Origin: Paenibacillus sp. FSL H3-0469
GTDB taxonomy: Bacteria; Bacillota; Bacilli; Paenibacillales; Paenibacillaceae
Reading direction: 5' to 3'
Assembly: GCF_038051945.1 (NCBI RefSeq)
Contig: NZ_CP150302.1
Coordinates: forward strand, 4,650,001-4,714,000
Length of the DNA stretch: 64,000 nucleotides
The notes beneath the pieces were generated by a model. It worked only from the letters and a program-made list of their open reading frames with translations, was not told the origin of the DNA and did not search any database. A program made the translations under genes and the position numbers. This document shows, piece by piece, positions 26,813 to 33,506 of the stretch. The stretch's first letter is position 1. Every line of letters starts with the position of its first letter.

Positions 26813-26923
26813 GGGTAAGTAGATTTTTGCTTCTGAACAGCCATCTTAAGTCAGATCGCTGTGTACCGGATCAGCATTTGTGCTTGTGATTGATCCGTTA
26901 ATCCGAAGCGCCCTTTCTAATGA

Positions 26924-27285
26924 GGGGCCGTTCTTGGATTCGACGGGGATAGTTCGAGCATGAGTAGCGAGTAGTGGGGACGCGTCCGCTTCATCAACGC
27001 TAAAGCCTATTAAACGGCAAACAACAAAACAACTACGCTTTCGCAGCCTAAGAAACTGTGTGCGTGCTTCTACTCTGCATCGTCCATGTGACAGGGCTAG
27101 GGGCTAACAAATAGTGGAATACGCTGTCTCATCTCCGCCTGGGGTGAGCTGAAGAAGATAATCAGGCTGACCCGAAGGGGACCCGGTTACGGGGGGCTTC
27201 TAGGGTGACATCAAAACTGTAACTACACTCGTAGAAGCTTATGTGCCGTTATCTTCGGACAGGGGTTCGACTCCCCTCGGCTCCA
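26924..27285 (+). ncRNA. ssrA: Transfer-messenger RNA (tmRNA)
   Basis: The 5' GGGGCCG (26924-26930) pairs with CGGCTCC (27278-27284), discriminator A at 27285, forming the alanyl acceptor stem; GGATTCGACGGGG and AGGGGTTCGACTCCCCT are the classic 5' and T-arm segments. The tag reading frame begins at GGC 27016 and stops at TAA 27049-27051, giving the tag (A)GKQQNNYAFAA, which ends in the Clp-recognised AA. The gene does not encode the terminal CCA: TATGG follows the discriminator. It pairs functionally with SmpB. Confidence 0.96.
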
Positions 27286-27291
27286 TATGGA
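27198..27291 (+). repeat. ssrA 3'-end repeat, native copy
   Basis: The last 88 bases of ssrA plus ATATGGA form the reference copy of a sequence that recurs at 33360-33451. A part of it with adjoining downstream bases (27275-27310) recurs exactly at 31819-31854. tmRNA 3' ends are common integrase targets. Confidence 0.85.
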
Positions 27292-27300
27292 GTATCAGTG

Positions 27301-27329
27301 AAAGACACCTTAACGGGTGTCTTTTTTCG
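27301..27329 (+). terminator. Terminator of ssrA
   Basis: AAAGACACC-TTAAC-GGGTGTCTTTTTT. Related stems follow both downstream ssrA 3'-end copies. Confidence 0.9.
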
Positions 27330-27447
27330 TTATAATGATTGTTTTATCATTTTTGGGATATCTGAAGAGGAGGGGGTCATCAGACAAAATACATTTGTAA
27401 ACAAGAAGCATATGATCAAGCCATAGATAAGCTGAGTGTAAAAGAAT

Positions 27448-27608
27448 ATGAAGATTTGTTCAGCAGCAATTGCGGGCAAGGAAGCTATCCGATTGGCCAG
27501 AGAGTGCATTCGTCATAGGCGAGATTCTTCGATTGAAACGACAATAGCCGGCAATAATGCCACTCGTCTCATGCGTGAAGCATAGGCTGGCGAGTTTGAA
27601 ATTAGTGG
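27448..27608 (+). pseudogene. Fragment of a zeta-toxin-like / COG4185-type ATPase
   Basis: Reading from ATG 27448 gives a 45-codon stretch with GKEAIRLARECIRHRRDSSI, ETTIAGN and ATRLMREA, then TAG at 27583. Read through the stop, it continues AGEFEIS. This resembles the family segment ending SIETTLSGN...L.KEA...GFEI found in predicted zeta-like P-loop ATPases. The N-terminal P-loop and the whole C-terminal half are missing, and similarity stops exactly where the CRISPR-like repeat begins. The bases before it (27361-27447) have short open stretches without a recognisable product. Recognition is from memory of the family, so moderate confidence. Confidence 0.5.
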
Positions 27609-27642
27609 ATTCGCACTCCCATGCGAGTGCGTGGATTGAAAT
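27609..27642 (+). repeat. Solitary type I-C-like CRISPR repeat
   Basis: The segment contains CGCACTC-ccatg-CGAGTGCG followed by TGGATTGAAAT, matching the common type I-C repeat form GTCGCACTC...GAGTGCGTGGATTGAAAT except at its first bases. The CGCACTC/GAGTGCG arms form the expected stem. No second repeat at one spacer distance and no cas gene is present in the window. Confidence 0.75.
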
Positions 27643-27686
27643 TATTCATTGGATATTTCTAATGTCTTTGAATTTTTAAGCAGCGG

Positions 27687-27724
27687 ACCAAACTGTCGAG
27701 TAAATTCTCGGCAGTTTGGTTTTT
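27687..27724 (+). terminator. Intrinsic terminator downstream of the solitary repeat
   Basis: ACCAAACTGTCGAG-TAAATT-CTCGGCAGTTTGGT is followed by TTTT. It lies 45 bp after the CRISPR-like repeat and 83 bp from the convergent LysR gene. The rest of the 27,330-27,806 gap shows no other gene. Confidence 0.8.
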
Positions 27725-27806
27725 ATTCGTGAGATTCAAATTGAAAATTGGAAACGCTTACTGATTCTGTTGGCCATAGTTGGACGGACGCTTGTGCGAG
27801 GCGGGG

Positions 27807-28703
27807 TTATTCGTCGCCAAACATTCCGTCCAGCAGCGCGAGGAACCGGGTAGCCGCGGGTGAGAGGTGGATGCTGCGATGATAGGCGTAACGGATGCCT
27901 CGCAGCAGCGATACTCCCGCGATTGGTACCACGACCAATTGGCCGTTCTGCACCTCATGACGGATCGCCAGGCTGGACACGATCGAGATGCCCAGTCCGT
28001 GGACGACGCTTTGCTTGATCGCCTCCAGATTACTGATTTCGATCCGCTGAGGGGGGGAGAAGCCGTAGCGACCGAACTCGCGCTCAAGGTAACTCCGGGT
28101 CGCCGACTGGTGAGGCTTGAGCACCCACATCTCATCCGCAAGCTCGGCTAGCGTGCAGCCAGACTCGTGAGCAAGGCGGTGTGCAGGATTGACGATCAAC
28201 ACCAGCTCGTCCTGGTAGAAGGTCCGGGCATGATAACGGTTCTCGTCGATCGGAATATGATCGGAGACGATCAGGAACTCGACCTTGTTGTTCTCCAGCA
28301 TGGCGGTCAGAGCCCCTGAGGAGGTTATGTTCATATTGATCTTGATGCCGGGGGACAAGCTGTTGAACTCGCCAAGCACAGCGGGCAGCAGATGAGCGCC
28401 GACGAAGTTACTGGCGCCGAATGAGAGCGTCCCGAAGCTCAGGTCATCGAGTTGCCGGACATGCTCCTTGGCTGAGTGATACAGATTAATAATTTGCTCG
28501 GCATATGGCTTGAAGTGCTGTCCATGCTTCGTCAGATAGAGTTTTTTGCCGATCCGGTCGAACAGTGGCACCCCTATATCCTTCTCCAGGCTCTGAATCT
28601 GCATGCTAACCGCCGGTTGGGAGCAATAGAGTTGCTCGGCCGCCTCTGTAAAGCTCAAGCAATCCGACAAGGTGATAAAGGTTTGCAGTTTGCTAAAGTT
28701 CAT
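27807..28703 (-). CDS. LysR-family transcriptional regulator
   Basis: A 298-aa LTTR with an N-terminal winged HTH (about residues 1-60, SFTEAAEQLYCSQPAVSMQI) and a periplasmic-binding-fold effector domain (about 90-290). It is transcribed divergently from the DASS transporter/aPGM-like pair, the usual LTTR arrangement, so it most likely activates these in response to the transported acid or a product. Inverted repeats in the shared 170-bp intergenic region fit LTTR binding. Its codon use favours G/C-ending codons like the two genes it faces. Confidence 0.92.
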   Translation of the reverse strand: MNFSKLQTFITLSDCLSFTEAAEQLYCSQPAVSMQIQSLEKDIGVPLFDRIGKKLYLTKHGQHFKPYAEQIINLYHSAKEHVRQLDDLSFGTLSFGASNFVGAHLLPAVLGEFNSLSPGIKINMNITSSGALTAMLENNKVEFLIVSDHIPIDENRYHARTFYQDELVLIVNPAHRLAHESGCTLAELADEMWVLKPHQSATRSYLEREFGRYGFSPPQRIEISNLEAIKQSVVHGLGISIVSSLAIRHEVQNGQLVVVPIAGVSLLRGIRYAYHRSIHLSPAATRFLALLDGMFGDE

Positions 28704-28767
28704 CGGGGTCCTCCTCTGCAGACGATCTCTGCACGGCTCGTCGCGTGATCGTCCTTGTTTTTATTAT

Positions 28768-28835
28768 ACTATAACGTTTCCTTATAGTAATTCAAATTAA
28801 ATCAAATTGTTTTATAGTATCTCCTTTCTTATACT
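28768..28835. promoter_or_regulatory. Two LysR-type inverted repeats
   Basis: ACTATAA-N7-TTATAGT (28768-28788) and AGTAT-N10-ATACT (28816-28835) are dyads related by the shared core TATAGT/ATACT, 48 bp apart. They suit recognition and activation sites of an LTTR tetramer in the divergent region. Confidence 0.6.
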
Positions 28836-28848
28836 GAAAGCGAATACA
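28835..28848 (+). promoter_or_regulatory. Candidate CcpA cre site
   Basis: TGAAAGCGAATACA agrees with TGWAANCGNTNWCA at 13 of 14 positions, 24 bp before the DASS start codon, where bound CcpA would hinder transcription. Confidence 0.5.
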
Positions 28849-28872
28849 CTTATGACCCGAGGAGGTTAAAGC

Positions 28873-30354
28873 ATGGCCGACGAGAACATGCAGAAGAGCG
28901 GAGAGGCTGCTCCGCTCAAAAAGAAAGGACGCTTCGAAGCAGGAATGAAACGATGGGGTATCCCCTTGGCCGTGCTTGCGATGTTATTGCTCTTGATTAT
29001 GCCGACGCCGGAAGGTCTTGATCCGGCTGCGCAGAAGTCGATTGCGATTTTCGCCGGTGCTTTGATTTTATGGGTGACGACGCCGATTCCGATTTACTTG
29101 ACGTCGCTGATTGCGATATTGCTGCTGCCGCTCGTCGGAGCCGTCGAGGATCAGGAGGTCGCGTTCAGCACGCTGGGCTTTGACGTCATCTGGCTGATGG
29201 TATCGGCCTTCGTGCTGACCTCGGCGATGACGAAGTCTAATCTAGGGCGGCGGTTCTCGCTATGGATGGTGACAATGTTCGGCAAGACGCCAACCCAGAC
29301 GCTGCTAGTGCTGGTGATCATTAACTTTATTCTTGCATTTTTCGTCCCGTCGACGACGGCGCGCGCAACGCTGATGATGCCGATCTGCCTGATCCTGTTA
29401 GATGTGTACAAGGCGATCCCGGGCCAGAGCCGACTAGGCAAGGTAATGATGCTGCAGGGACTGCAGGCGGATGCGCTGGCTACCTCGGGCGTCATGACCG
29501 CTACCGCAGGCAACATTATCGCTGTGGGCTTTATCAACGAGCAGGCAGGGGGAAGTATCGGTTACATGGATTGGCTGTTCGCGTCGATGCCCTCGGCTAT
29601 TATTACGATGTCGCTGATCTTCCTGATCGGACTGAAGCTATTCTCGATCAAGGCAGAGGGCACGTTCGTCAACGTCATGGATTCGCTGAAGAGCGAGCTG
29701 CACAAGCTCGGGGCATTCTCGGTGGCGGAGAAAAAGGCGATGGCTATCTTCATCCTCACCGTCGTGCTATGGGCAACTGGGGATTATCAAGACGCCTGGT
29801 TCGGCTTCGAGATCAGCACTGAGCAGACGGCCGTACTCGCAGCGCTGCTCTGTCTGTTACCTAGGATAGGGATGCTGCAGTGGAAGGATGCCAATATCAA
29901 GTGGGAACTGATGATCTTCGCAGCAGGCGCTTATGCGGCGGGCAATGCGCTGGATAAGTCGGGCGGCGCCCAATGGCTGATCGGCAAGGTTGTGGATGGA
30001 CTGGGCATCGACCGGATGAGCCCGGCCATGGTGGCGATCGTCGTCATCTTCCTCAGCATGTACAGCCATCTGATCTTTACGAGCAAGACCGTGCGGGTGA
30101 CGATTCTGATCCCGGCGTTCATCGCCCTGGCGAAGACGCTCGGTATGGACCCGGTACCGTTGGCGCTGGCGGCAGCGACGACGATGACCTTTACGATCAC
30201 GTTGCCGCCACATTCCAAGGTCAATACGATTTATTTCTCCACCGATTACTTCACAATCATCGATCAAGTCAAGTACGCTATCGTCACTTGCTTTATCGGA
30301 GCGTCAGTTATCTGTGTCGGGTACTTCACCTGGTACGGCTGGCTTGGCTTGTAA
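28873..30354 (+). CDS. DASS/SLC13-family anion transporter
   Basis: A 493-aa membrane protein with about 11-12 hydrophobic helices and a basic, charged N-terminal tail of some 30 residues. It belongs to the divalent anion:sodium symporter family that carries C4-C6 di/tricarboxylates or sulfate. The two substrate-loop motifs, SNT in well-studied members, read STT (in VPSTTARAT) and SKT (in FTSKTVRVT), so ion coupling may differ. It is followed 49 bp later by the aPGM-like gene and preceded by LTTR dyads, a cre-like site and GAGGAGG. Substrate not determinable. Confidence 0.87.
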   Translation: MADENMQKSGEAAPLKKKGRFEAGMKRWGIPLAVLAMLLLLIMPTPEGLDPAAQKSIAIFAGALILWVTTPIPIYLTSLIAILLLPLVGAVEDQEVAFSTLGFDVIWLMVSAFVLTSAMTKSNLGRRFSLWMVTMFGKTPTQTLLVLVIINFILAFFVPSTTARATLMMPICLILLDVYKAIPGQSRLGKVMMLQGLQADALATSGVMTATAGNIIAVGFINEQAGGSIGYMDWLFASMPSAIITMSLIFLIGLKLFSIKAEGTFVNVMDSLKSELHKLGAFSVAEKKAMAIFILTVVLWATGDYQDAWFGFEISTEQTAVLAALLCLLPRIGMLQWKDANIKWELMIFAAGAYAAGNALDKSGGAQWLIGKVVDGLGIDRMSPAMVAIVVIFLSMYSHLIFTSKTVRVTILIPAFIALAKTLGMDPVPLALAAATTMTFTITLPPHSKVNTIYFSTDYFTIIDQVKYAIVTCFIGASVICVGYFTWYGWLGL

Positions 30355-30403
30355 GCCCGCTGTTGATCACGTAGTTTGAATTTGTATAAGAGGAGGTGGG
30401 CGC

Positions 30404-31645
30404 ATGCTCAGACGAAAAATGATCCTGGCAATTGCCGATGGACTGGGCGACAGGCCCCATCCGAAGCTAGGGAATCTGACACCGCTACAATATGCCGATA
30501 CGCCGAATCTGGATCGGCTGGCTGCTGAGGGCATCTCCGGAATGATGGACCCGATCGCGCCGGGCATTCCGGTCGGCACGGATATGGGACATCTGATCTT
30601 GTTCGGCTATGAACCGAATTGTTATCCCGGCCGCGGACCGATCGAGGCGCTGGGTATCGGCATGGAGGTTCGACCGGGAGATATTGTGTTCCGCTGCAAC
30701 TTTGCTACTGTGGACGACCGCTGCGTCGTCGTCGATCGGCGGGCGGGCCGGATACGGCAGGGGACCGAAGCGCTCGCCCGGGCGCTCGACGGTCTTGTGC
30801 TTGAGGGAGGCGTGACCGCCTACTTCAAGCAGGCTACAGAGCATCGCGCCGTATTACTTCTCCGAGGAGAAGGACTGAGCGACCAGGTCAGCGACTCCGA
30901 TCCGAAGGCGCCCAATGACGGTCAGCCGTACCTCCGTATCCGGCCGCTCGACAAATCGGACGAAGCGGTCAGGACAGCGTCGGCACTCAATGCCTTCTTA
31001 CAGCACGCGCATCGTATCCTCTCCGGGCATCCGGTCAACGATGAGCGGGTGGCCGAGGACAAGCTGCCGGCCAACTTCATCCTGACCCGGGGTGCAGGGC
31101 GGATGGTAGAGCTGCCGCCGCTTGCGGAGCAGCGCGGCATGCGCGTTGCTTGCATCGCAGGCGAGAGTACTGTGTTGGGCGTGGCGCGGCTGGCAGGCTT
31201 CCGGGCCTTCACCAATGCGAGCATGACTGGCAATCTCGATACTAATATAGCATTGAAGGCCAGCATGGCGGTCGAGCAGCTTACAGATCACGATCTCGTC
31301 TACGTGCATATGAAGGCGCCGGATGTGAAGGGGCATGATAACGATCCGCTCGGCAAGGCGCATGCGATCGAGCGGTTCGATGAGCTGGTCGGACGTATCT
31401 GTGAGCAATTGCCGGACGATGTGTACGTGACGCTGGCGGCCGATCATTCCACGCCATGCGAGTACGGCGAGCATACCGGCGAGCCGGTGCCGGTCCTCAT
31501 CTCCGGTCCGAGCATTCGCCGCGACCAGGTGCAGCGCTACAGCGAGATCGACTGCATGGCGGGCGGATTGGGGCGGCTGAACGGCGCCGACTTCGTCAGA
31601 ACCGCCCAGGATTTGCTGGGCTTTGTGAAGAAGCAAGGAAATTGA
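30404..31645 (+). CDS. aPGM-like phosphoglycerate mutase/phosphohydrolase
   Basis: A 413-aa alkaline-phosphatase-superfamily protein of the archaeal-type cofactor-independent phosphoglycerate mutase group. Metal ligands lie in ADGLGDR (about residues 11-17), HDNDPLG and AADHSTP, with HTGEPVPVLI near the end. The nucleophile motif, usually PGSDTAHL, reads VGTDMGHL with Thr59 in place of Ser. The genome already has gpmI, so a glycolytic role is unlikely. Pairing with a carboxylate transporter and LysR regulator suggests hydrolysis or transfer of phosphate or phosphonate on an imported acid; this is inference. AGGAGGTGG precedes the start. Confidence 0.8.
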   Translation: MLRRKMILAIADGLGDRPHPKLGNLTPLQYADTPNLDRLAAEGISGMMDPIAPGIPVGTDMGHLILFGYEPNCYPGRGPIEALGIGMEVRPGDIVFRCNFATVDDRCVVVDRRAGRIRQGTEALARALDGLVLEGGVTAYFKQATEHRAVLLLRGEGLSDQVSDSDPKAPNDGQPYLRIRPLDKSDEAVRTASALNAFLQHAHRILSGHPVNDERVAEDKLPANFILTRGAGRMVELPPLAEQRGMRVACIAGESTVLGVARLAGFRAFTNASMTGNLDTNIALKASMAVEQLTDHDLVYVHMKAPDVKGHDNDPLGKAHAIERFDELVGRICEQLPDDVYVTLAADHSTPCEYGEHTGEPVPVLISGPSIRRDQVQRYSEIDCMAGGLGRLNGADFVRTAQDLLGFVKKQGN

Positions 31646-31818
31646 TCTAGCCCCTTCAGGAACCATGCCAATATCTGTAGATATCCGCATTCAAAAGCGT
31701 GCTGGCAGGGGCTGTGATTGACTCCAAAGCAATGGAACTAAAAACAGGGGCTACTAACCGGCGACTGTGAGCAGTTCTAACAACCGTTCCCGCCGGATTG
31801 TGGTTCTGCATGTCCACG

Positions 31819-31854
31819 CCTCGGCTCCATATGGAGTATCAGTGAAAGACACCT
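31819..31854 (+). repeat. ssrA 3'-end repeat, 36-bp exact copy
   Basis: These 36 bases are identical to 27275-27310, covering the last 11 bases of ssrA and the first 25 beyond. The copy continues into its own stem-loop GACACC-TTTAG-GGGTGTC with T5 (to 31870). It separates the LysR/DASS/aPGM module from the sigma-factor module. The flanking 31646-31818 and 31871-32184 show no gene. Confidence 0.9.
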
Positions 31855-32134
31855 TTAGGGGTGTCTTTTTGTTTTATGGATATGGATTAGGAAACTTTCA
31901 GAATCTGCATGCCGAGTATGCTTGCACAAATTTTATTTTATTGGTTTAATTTGTTTATTCATAGAAGGAAGAAGATGGATAACAACGATTGATATTTTGA
32001 AAATGGTAATGTCACTCCACCAGCTTTTCCCGTAAAACGTGAACGAACCGACTTTTTCGGCCTCTTCCTTTCTTTTTGATCATTCGTAAAGACTATTTCA
32101 GTAAGAGATAAAATGGAATTAAACATAAATTCAT

Positions 32135-32160
32135 TGTAACGTTTCTTTGTTTGGTCAGTC
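32135..32160 (+). promoter_or_regulatory. Possible ECF-type autoregulated promoter
   Basis: TGTAAC at 32135-32140 and AGTC at 32157-32160, 16 bp apart, resemble the AAC...CGTC pattern of ECF promoters, with a mismatch in the -10 part. It lies 25 bp before the sigma gene. Confidence 0.3.
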
Positions 32161-32184
32161 TTATATATGTAAGGTGGTGAACCC

Positions 32185-32679
32185 TTGGACGAATTAGAGG
32201 AACTAGAGGGAGTCTATGATCAATATTTCCGAGATGTATATATCTTTGTGCTTTCATTAAGCAGAGATGAGCAGATCGCCGAGGAAATTACACAGGAGAC
32301 CTTTCTTAAAGCGCTGAAGCGAATTGAACAGTTCAGGGGGGACTGTAAAATGAGCGTTTGGCTGTGTCAGATTGCGAAAAATACTTATTTCTCCTATATG
32401 GACGAGCAGCGGAGGTACGCTCCGATGGCTGAGCAAGAAGCAGAAGCCGGTATTAACCTGGAGCAAAAACTTATTAATCAGGCTGAGGCTCTGCATGTTC
32501 ATAAGGTTCTGCACGGATTGAAGGAGCCGTATAAGGAGGTTTTTATGCTCAGGTTATTTGGAGAACTGTCTTTCGATCATATTAGCCAGATTTTTGGCCG
32601 AACGGAAAGCTGGGCGAGAGTGACCTATCACCGGGCCCGGATGAAGATACATAATCTGTTAATGGAGGATACAAGATGA
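32185..32679 (+). CDS. ECF-family RNA polymerase sigma factor
   Basis: A 164-aa sigma-70 family protein with region 2 (about residues 8-75; YDQYFRDVYIFVLSLSRD, ITQETFLKAL) and region 4 HTH (about 105-160; FGELSFDHISQIFGRTESWA). It starts with TTG after AAGGTGGTGA (32170-32179). Its stop overlaps the anti-sigma start by four bases, the normal sigma/anti-sigma pairing. Target genes are unknown; autoregulation is likely. Lower GC than the preceding module. Confidence 0.93.
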   Translation: MDELEELEGVYDQYFRDVYIFVLSLSRDEQIAEEITQETFLKALKRIEQFRGDCKMSVWLCQIAKNTYFSYMDEQRRYAPMAEQEAEAGINLEQKLINQAEALHVHKVLHGLKEPYKEVFMLRLFGELSFDHISQIFGRTESWARVTYHRARMKIHNLLMEDTR

Positions 32680-33350
32680 GCCGTATCTCATGTGACATTA
32701 TTCAAGATCTACTGCCCCTGTACTATGATGACATATGCAGCGAAGCCAGCAGGGAACTAGTGGAAGAGCACCTTGTTGGTTGTGCAGAATGCCGCGCTTC
32801 TCTGATACAGTTAAATTCTAGCCTGAGTTTACCCACACAAGAGATGGAAGTGAATATACTGGAGGGAAACGGGTTGCGTAGTATTAAAAGGATGTGGATC
32901 CGTACCCAATCGCGGGCTTATTTGAAAGGAATACTGCTGGCTGCTTCCGTATGTGGATTTTTGATTCTTGGCTACTTTGGTCTGTTCCGATGGAATTTCA
33001 TACCGGTGGCATCCGATCACATTACTATTTCTAATATAAGAACCATACCAAGTGGTGAAATTGCCTTTAATATTCAAATCAATGACGGGTATACCTTCAA
33101 TCGTGTGAAAAATACCGTTAAAGATGACGGGAGTTACTATATAACCCCTGTCCATACTCTACTCAAATCGAAGGATTATGTTGTCTCGAGTCTTGCCAGT
33201 GGCGGGGTATACGTCAATCCTGTGAGTGTAAGGGCCTACCAGAAGGCGCATGGAAATGATGTGGAGATTACGGCCATCTATTACGGTGCACCGGATGATC
33301 CGATTCTGATTTGGAAGAAAGGCATGGAACTGCCGGCAGCAAACCGATAG
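32676..33350 (+). CDS. Zinc-finger anti-sigma factor
   Basis: The 224-aa protein has an N-terminal anti-sigma zinc finger with H32-x3-C36-x2-C39, one membrane helix at about residues 88-108 (GILLAASVCGFLILGYFGLF), and an extracytoplasmic domain of about 110 residues without a recognised fold. It should hold the cotranslated ECF sigma factor at the membrane until an envelope signal acts. Overlap ATGA with the sigma gene supports coupling. Confidence 0.9.
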   Translation: MSRISCDIIQDLLPLYYDDICSEASRELVEEHLVGCAECRASLIQLNSSLSLPTQEMEVNILEGNGLRSIKRMWIRTQSRAYLKGILLAASVCGFLILGYFGLFRWNFIPVASDHITISNIRTIPSGEIAFNIQINDGYTFNRVKNTVKDDGSYYITPVHTLLKSKDYVVSSLASGGVYVNPVSVRAYQKAHGNDVEITAIYYGAPDDPILIWKKGMELPAANR

Positions 33351-33359
33351 TCAGGGCGA

Positions 33360-33451
33360 TTCTAGGGTGACATCAAAACTGTAACTACACTCGTAGAAGC
33401 TTATGTGCCGTTATCTTCGGACAGGGGTTCGACTGCCTCGGCTCCATATGG
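33360..33451 (+). repeat. ssrA 3'-end repeat, degraded 92-bp copy
   Basis: It matches 27198-27290, the end of ssrA. The T-arm is damaged: GACTCCCCTCGG has become GACTGCCTCGG (one substitution and one deletion), so it cannot restore a working tmRNA. It begins 10 bp after the anti-sigma stop and ends with the same ATATGG. Confidence 0.92.
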
Positions 33452-33462
33452 ATTACAGTAGA

Positions 33463-33486
33463 AGACACCTTGAGAGGTGTCTTTTT
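33463..33486 (+). terminator. Terminator after the third ssrA-end copy
   Basis: AGACACC-TTGA-GAGGTGTCTTTTTT, the same stem as after ssrA. Confidence 0.85.
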
Positions 33487-33506
33487 TCATGCCTGAGGAT
33501 GTATTA

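Noticed and set aside
27525..27545. CGATTGAAAC segment as a second CRISPR repeat end
   Set aside because: It lies 103 bp from the repeat, does not carry the CGCACTC stem, and is explained as codons for SIETT in the ATPase fragment.
27748..27761. TGGAAACGCTTACT as a cre site
   Set aside because: Two mismatches to the consensus and located at the 3' side of the convergent LysR gene, not at a promoter.
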